Assembly (NCBI GenBank): GCA_002150815.3
Contig: NDFF03000367.1
Location: forward strand, 496,001-560,000
From: Grammothele lineata
Lineage: Eukaryota; Basidiomycota; Agaricomycetes; Polyporales; Polyporaceae
Length of the DNA: 64,000 nucleotides
Direction of reading: 5' to 3'
Part shown: piece after piece, positions 60,462 to 64,000 of the stretch
Layout of the letters: each line of letters opens with the position of its first letter
Numbering within the stretch: position 1 is the first letter of the stretch
Notes under the pieces: generated by a model
The model's database searches: none
What the model was told of the DNA's origin: nothing
What the model saw: only the letters and a program-made list of their open reading frames with translations
Made by a program: the position numbers and the translations under genes

Positions 60462-63400
60462 TTAGCCGTCGTCGTCCGCAGGGAGCTGTGGGATTGCTCC
60501 GAAGAGGCGCCGCAGGCGTTCTGTCGCATTGACGAAGGCGAAGAGTGGGCGGAGCCCTTCGGGGGTGTTGAGGATGGTGCGGAGAGATCTGCCAGTGAAG
60601 CCAAGGGGGTGGAAATGCACCGCACGGTGGAGGGAATAGGTGGGGCAGTGCAGCAGAAAATGGTCCACCGTCTCCGGGCCCTCACCACAGGATGGGCACG
60701 TGCTGGTGAGAGCCTTGCCGATGCGCGCGAGGTGGTCCTGTAGGGGGACATGCCCGGTGCGCAGCTGAAACAGGAGATTAGCATGCCGGCGGGAGAGTGG
60801 GGCGACGAGCGCCTGATACTTCTTCGAAGGCAGGTCCTTGTCGATACGGTACATCCGCGCACCCCGGCGAGAGCGCCGCCACTGCTCCCGCGCCCTCCGC
60901 GCGAGTATCTGCGTGAAGTTCTGGCGAGCTTTCGAGATGCTTGCTGGGAGGGGACGCCGGAGGGACGCCGGGAGTTCCTTGCGAGGGCTAGACGCGCCGC
61001 GTGCCGCCTCCTTCGCCGCCTCATCCGCGGCCTCGTTTCCGGCAATGTCTTCGTGCCCTGGGACCCAGCGCAGAGTGAGGTGGACGCCTGGGTGCGCCTT
61101 GCAGAGTCTCGCAACCTGAGTGTGGAAAGCGTCAGTGAGGTACCGCCCCGGTGCGGAGCTGCGCAGTGTGGAGGCCTTGATCGCTGCCACGTTGTCGAGG
61201 GCGATGGAGGCGCGTTGGAGGGGGGTGCGGATGGAGTGGAGAAGTGTCATCCCGAGCAGGATCGCCACGAGCTCTGCTTCGTAAACAGTGTGTTCGGTCG
61301 ATGAGCCTAGGTGGTAGCGAAGTTTGCGGAGAGGGCGGCGGCTGCCGGGCGCATAGAGAATGGCCGACGCGCCAACACCGCCGTCAATGTCGGAGCCATC
61401 CGTATAGACTCGGTATGCGCCGCGCCTGCCCCAGCGGGCGTCGTCTGCAATCGCTTTGTCTCTGTCTTCAATGATGTGGGTGCGGTGTCGGGGGCGCCAC
61501 TGTGGGTGTAGCCGGACGGAAGGAATGCGTTCTGTGTTTCGGTAGTCCACATGTCGACCGAAGGCATGGAGGATCTCGTGAAGGGAGGATCGGTGCGACT
61601 TGACAAAGCGTCGGCCGGCCCGTCGGACATGCGCCGCCAGGGGGTGTGAGTCCGGGAGGGAGCAAAGACGCACTGCTGAGCGGTGGCAGATCTTATCGAC
61701 GAGAAGCTCGATCGGAAGCAGGTTAGCATGTACTTCCATCGCAGCCGTGGACGTGGTGCGCATGGCCCCCGTCATGACGAGAAGCGCCTGTCGTTGGACC
61801 ATGCCCAGTCGACGAATGTGGCTGACTGATCCGTGCCGCCGCTTCTTTCCGGGGAGCTGGCGTACGGGGGTAAGGAAGGTGTCCGCTGCGTACATCATGC
61901 TTGGAATGGCAACGGCCAAATAGAGTCGGCGGACCACCCCCATCGTGAGACCGTTGCGAGCAGTGGCGAGCCGCCGGAGGAGAGCTGCCCAGCGGGAGCC
62001 CCGGGCGTAGGCGAGGTCGACGTGCTGATGAAAACGAAGGCGTTGGTCAATGAGTACTCCAAGAAAACGGTGGTGGTCCGCTGGTTGGATCACCGCGCCG
62101 TCCGAAAGCTTGAGCGCGGGGCCGAGGTCTTTGATGCGAGATCGACAGTTGAGTAGGCCGAACTTGTCGAGGGAGAATGAGGAGCCGTGTGAAGCAGACC
62201 AGTCGAGTGCGCCTCCAGGCCTGTCCATGAATCGGCGGACCTTGCTATGGCAGTCCGAGAAGGTCTTGCCTGTGACAACTAGAGCAACATCATCCATCGA
62301 TCCAACTGCCATTTCGCCTGCCTTGACATCTGCACTGTCAATGAGGTCAGAGTTATAAAAGGCATAGAGGATTACTGATAGCGGGCAGCCTTGATCTATC
62401 CCGCTGATGATTGCAAAGAGTTCGGAGACGTAGTCGTCAAACTTCAGCCGTGTGTGACGCCCGTTGAGCTTGACTCGCAGCCAGTCAACGTACTCCACCG
62501 GGACTCCTCGCATACGGAGGTTGTGATAGAGTCGATCTGGGCAGGCTGCAGGAAAAGCCGATTTGATGTCGAGGAACACAACTGATGCTGCCTTGTGCTG
62601 TCGCCAGGCGTCCTTGATGGTTTTCGTGACCAGGTGGATGGAGTCTGTTGTGGTGCGGCCCGCTCGACCGCCAAATTGATAGTTCGCTAGGAGACCACGC
62701 TTTTCAGCCTCGAAAACTAACACATCTGCGACACACCGTGAGAGGATCTTTGACATGCAGTTGAGAAGCGCAATCGGCCGCCAGGCCTTTGCAACCGTGT
62801 AGTCCGTCTTGCCCGGCTTCTTGAGCACTACGGTGTCTGATACCTTCCACTGTTCCGGATAGTACTGAAGGGTGAATGTTGCGCGGAAGAGCTTCGCTAA
62901 GGGCGCTGTCAGCACATCCGCACAGTGGGCGTATACCTCATTAGGGATCCCGTCTGGACCTGGGGCCTTAAAGGAACGCAGGGCTCGGATTGCCCCTTGA
63001 ACCTGACTGTCAGTGATAGGCTTGAACGCAAACCGTGGCTCAGGATATGGCCCTTCTGGTACAGGTGCGGCACCTGGCGGGAGGAAGAAAATGCTGTGGA
63101 ATTCGCGAGCCTTCTCCTCGTTCGAAACAAGTGTGTCGTGCTGGCCATCCGAGGTAGCCACCTTGATAGGCGGGATGCGCGCGCTGCCACCATCAGTGGA
63201 CCCTGTCTTAATGAAACGGTTAGCATCCCAAATGGTGCTGGAGTCGACTGCGTCTATCCAAGCTTTCCAATGGTCGTTTTTCGCTGCCCGCAGATGATCA
63301 GCATAACGGTTGCGATAGCTGCGGTACTCAGCGTGGGATGGGTGTTTCGGGTCCGATTTGTTGCGGTAGGAGATGCGGCCGAGCCGTTCTTTCTCTTTGC

Positions 63401-64000
63401 GCATTTGCGTGAGCTCCTTGGACCACCATCGCTTTGCATGGGGGGTGCTGGACGCAGCAGGGACATGTTCCTCTATTGTGGCCTGTAGGTCCTCAACAAG
63501 CTCTGAGAGTGTCCTATCAAAGGTCTCTCGGTCAGTGATTTCCGTAGTCAGGTCTCGGTCTAGCCGCCGACGGCCGAGTGCCGCATTGAAAGCGGGCCAG
63601 TCCACCTTGCGGTAGTCTCGTCGGACCCGAGTCGGGGCCTCTGCAGCTGAAATCTCAAACACTGTGAGGATAGGAAAGTGGTCAGTAAAGATCGGTCGCC
63701 GGGCTGGGTCCGTTGTGCATGAGTGAAGCCGTTCGAGCAGAAAGTCGGAGGCAAAAACATTGTCAGGGCGGGTGAGGTTCTTCGTGCGGGATGCGACCAG
63801 GGTTGGTAGGCCTTGGGGAAGTGCCATCTCCAGGCCGAGCTCCGCCGTGCGCCGTAGCAGAAATTCAGCCCGCTCGAGGCCCCTGTTGGTGAAGAGGTGG
63901 CCATTCGCTGGATCGTCCCAGGCCGGATGGTGGCGGTTGAAGTCCCCCATCCAGGCAAGATGTCGATCGGGGGCATCCACGATGTGGAGTCGCTGGGTTG
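60462..64000 (-). CDS. LINE ORF2: endonuclease (partial), reverse transcriptase, RNase H, zinc knuckle
   Basis: More than 1170 codons, open at the right edge. The visible endonuclease end has WMGDFNRHHPAWDDP, RPDNVF and TDHFPI, the GDFNxHHxxW and SDHxPI motifs of apurinic-type nucleases. The reverse transcriptase shows SFKAPGPDGIPNEVY, WRPIALLNCMSKILSRCVAD, VVFLDIKSAFPAACPDRLYH (motif A Asp), GIDQGCPLSVILYAFYNSDL (motif B) and AVGSMDDVALVV (motif C, 62289-62300), then LKLSDGAVIQPADHHRFLGV. RNase H has YRVYTDGSDIDGGVGASAIL, HTVYEAELVAI, ALDNVAAI and WVPGHEDIAGNEAADEAAKE, keeping its acidic residues. CPSCGEGPETVDHFLLHC is the CCHC-type C-terminal knuckle. Unusual: the aromatic residue before the DD pair in motif C is Ser. 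No ORF1 is in view. Confidence 0.93.
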   Translation of the reverse strand, partial: TQRLHIVDAPDRHLAWMGDFNRHHPAWDDPANGHLFTNRGLERAEFLLRRTAELGLEMALPQGLPTLVASRTKNLTRPDNVFASDFLLERLHSCTTDPARRPIFTDHFPILTVFEISAAEAPTRVRRDYRKVDWPAFNAALGRRRLDRDLTTEITDRETFDRTLSELVEDLQATIEEHVPAASSTPHAKRWWSKELTQMRKEKERLGRISYRNKSDPKHPSHAEYRSYRNRYADHLRAAKNDHWKAWIDAVDSSTIWDANRFIKTGSTDGGSARIPPIKVATSDGQHDTLVSNEEKAREFHSIFFLPPGAAPVPEGPYPEPRFAFKPITDSQVQGAIRALRSFKAPGPDGIPNEVYAHCADVLTAPLAKLFRATFTLQYYPEQWKVSDTVVLKKPGKTDYTVAKAWRPIALLNCMSKILSRCVADVLVFEAEKRGLLANYQFGGRAGRTTTDSIHLVTKTIKDAWRQHKAASVVFLDIKSAFPAACPDRLYHNLRMRGVPVEYVDWLRVKLNGRHTRLKFDDYVSELFAIISGIDQGCPLSVILYAFYNSDLIDSADVKAGEMAVGSMDDVALVVTGKTFSDCHSKVRRFMDRPGGALDWSASHGSSFSLDKFGLLNCRSRIKDLGPALKLSDGAVIQPADHHRFLGVLIDQRLRFHQHVDLAYARGSRWAALLRRLATARNGLTMGVVRRLYLAVAIPSMMYAADTFLTPVRQLPGKKRRHGSVSHIRRLGMVQRQALLVMTGAMRTTSTAAMEVHANLLPIELLVDKICHRSAVRLCSLPDSHPLAAHVRRAGRRFVKSHRSSLHEILHAFGRHVDYRNTERIPSVRLHPQWRPRHRTHIIEDRDKAIADDARWGRRGAYRVYTDGSDIDGGVGASAILYAPGSRRPLRKLRYHLGSSTEHTVYEAELVAILLGMTLLHSIRTPLQRASIALDNVAAIKASTLRSSAPGRYLTDAFHTQVARLCKAHPGVHLTLRWVPGHEDIAGNEAADEAAKEAARGASSPRKELPASLRRPLPASISKARQNFTQILARRAREQWRRSRRGARMYRIDKDLPSKKYQALVAPLSRRHANLLFQLRTGHVPLQDHLARIGKALTSTCPSCGEGPETVDHFLLHCPTYSLHRAVHFHPLGFTGRSLRTILNTPEGLRPLFAFVNATERLRRLFGAIPQLPADDDG

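Larger units (their letters stand above)
59912..64000 (-). mobile_element. LINE (non-LTR retrotransposon, Tad1/I-like), 5' end outside window
   Basis: A minus-strand element whose 3' end is marked by 18 uninterrupted T on the plus strand (59912-59929), that is a poly(A) tail. A 3' UTR of about 530 nt separates it from the ORF2 stop at 60462. The coding region is open to the window edge, so the element is at least 4.1 kb long. The endonuclease, reverse transcriptase, RNase H order with a terminal zinc knuckle is that of the fungal Tad1 and related I-type clades. The lack of stops or frameshifts argues for recent insertion. The target-site duplication cannot be checked because the 5' junction is not in view. 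Confidence 0.93.

Overview
The window is nuclear DNA of a basidiomycete fungus, most likely an Agaricomycete. Evidence: almost every gene is cut by introns of about 45-70 nt with GT..AG ends and CTGAC/CTAAC-like branch points, coding DNA is GC-rich, and the gene set fits (an Agaricomycete-type G-alpha, cytochrome b5-tailed Ole1 desaturase, GPI-type GH16, Kar5, a zinc-finger/RBR ligase, a Tad1/I-like LINE). I see no operons, CRISPR arrays, rRNA or convincing tRNA genes. All exon models below were joined by eye from splice signals and protein family motifs.

Layout, left to right. 1-2.2 kb: a divergent G-alpha subunit (minus, running off the left end). 2.2-5.4 kb: no supported gene. 5.4-7.9 kb: MFS drug:H+ antiporter (plus). 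9.1-12.8 kb: a 1152-residue La-motif (LARP/Sro9-like) RNA-binding protein (minus). 13.9-15.4 kb: short-chain dehydrogenase (plus). 15.5-17 kb (perhaps to 17.9): an unrecognised protein (minus). 19.0-20.8 kb: S-adenosylhomocysteine hydrolase (minus), divergent from a small Som1-like gene (21.1-21.6 kb). 24.3-25.5 kb: coiled-coil protein of unknown function. 26.4-27.5 kb: glutathione S-transferase (minus), divergent from the karyogamy gene KAR5 (27.9-30.4 kb). 30.9-36.3 kb: a large gene with five CCCH zinc fingers, an RRM-like region and an RBR ubiquitin ligase module. 37.1-39.7 kb: a repeat-rich unknown protein (minus). 41.6-43.4 kb: GH16 glucanase. 44.1-45.2 kb: mitochondrial ornithine carrier.

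46.5-55.4 kb looks like a small secondary-metabolism-type neighbourhood: two paralogous family-2 O-methyltransferases in opposite orientation (the right one carrying a frameshift in a GC dinucleotide run), the mitochondrial ribosome recycling factor between them, and a second MFS transporter. 57.3-59.0 kb: Ole1 delta-9 desaturase. 59.9 kb to the right end: a LINE on the minus strand with an 18-nt poly(A) tail and an open reading frame of more than 1170 codons (endonuclease end, reverse transcriptase, RNase H, zinc knuckle), which leaves the window before its 5' end.

Most genes are ordinary housekeeping or accessory genes placed independently. The points most worth a second look are the G-alpha with Ser at the catalytic switch II Gln, the CCCH-RRM-RBR fusion, the frameshifted O-methyltransferase paralogue, the LINE with an SMDD catalytic loop, and the unknown protein at 15.5-17 kb.
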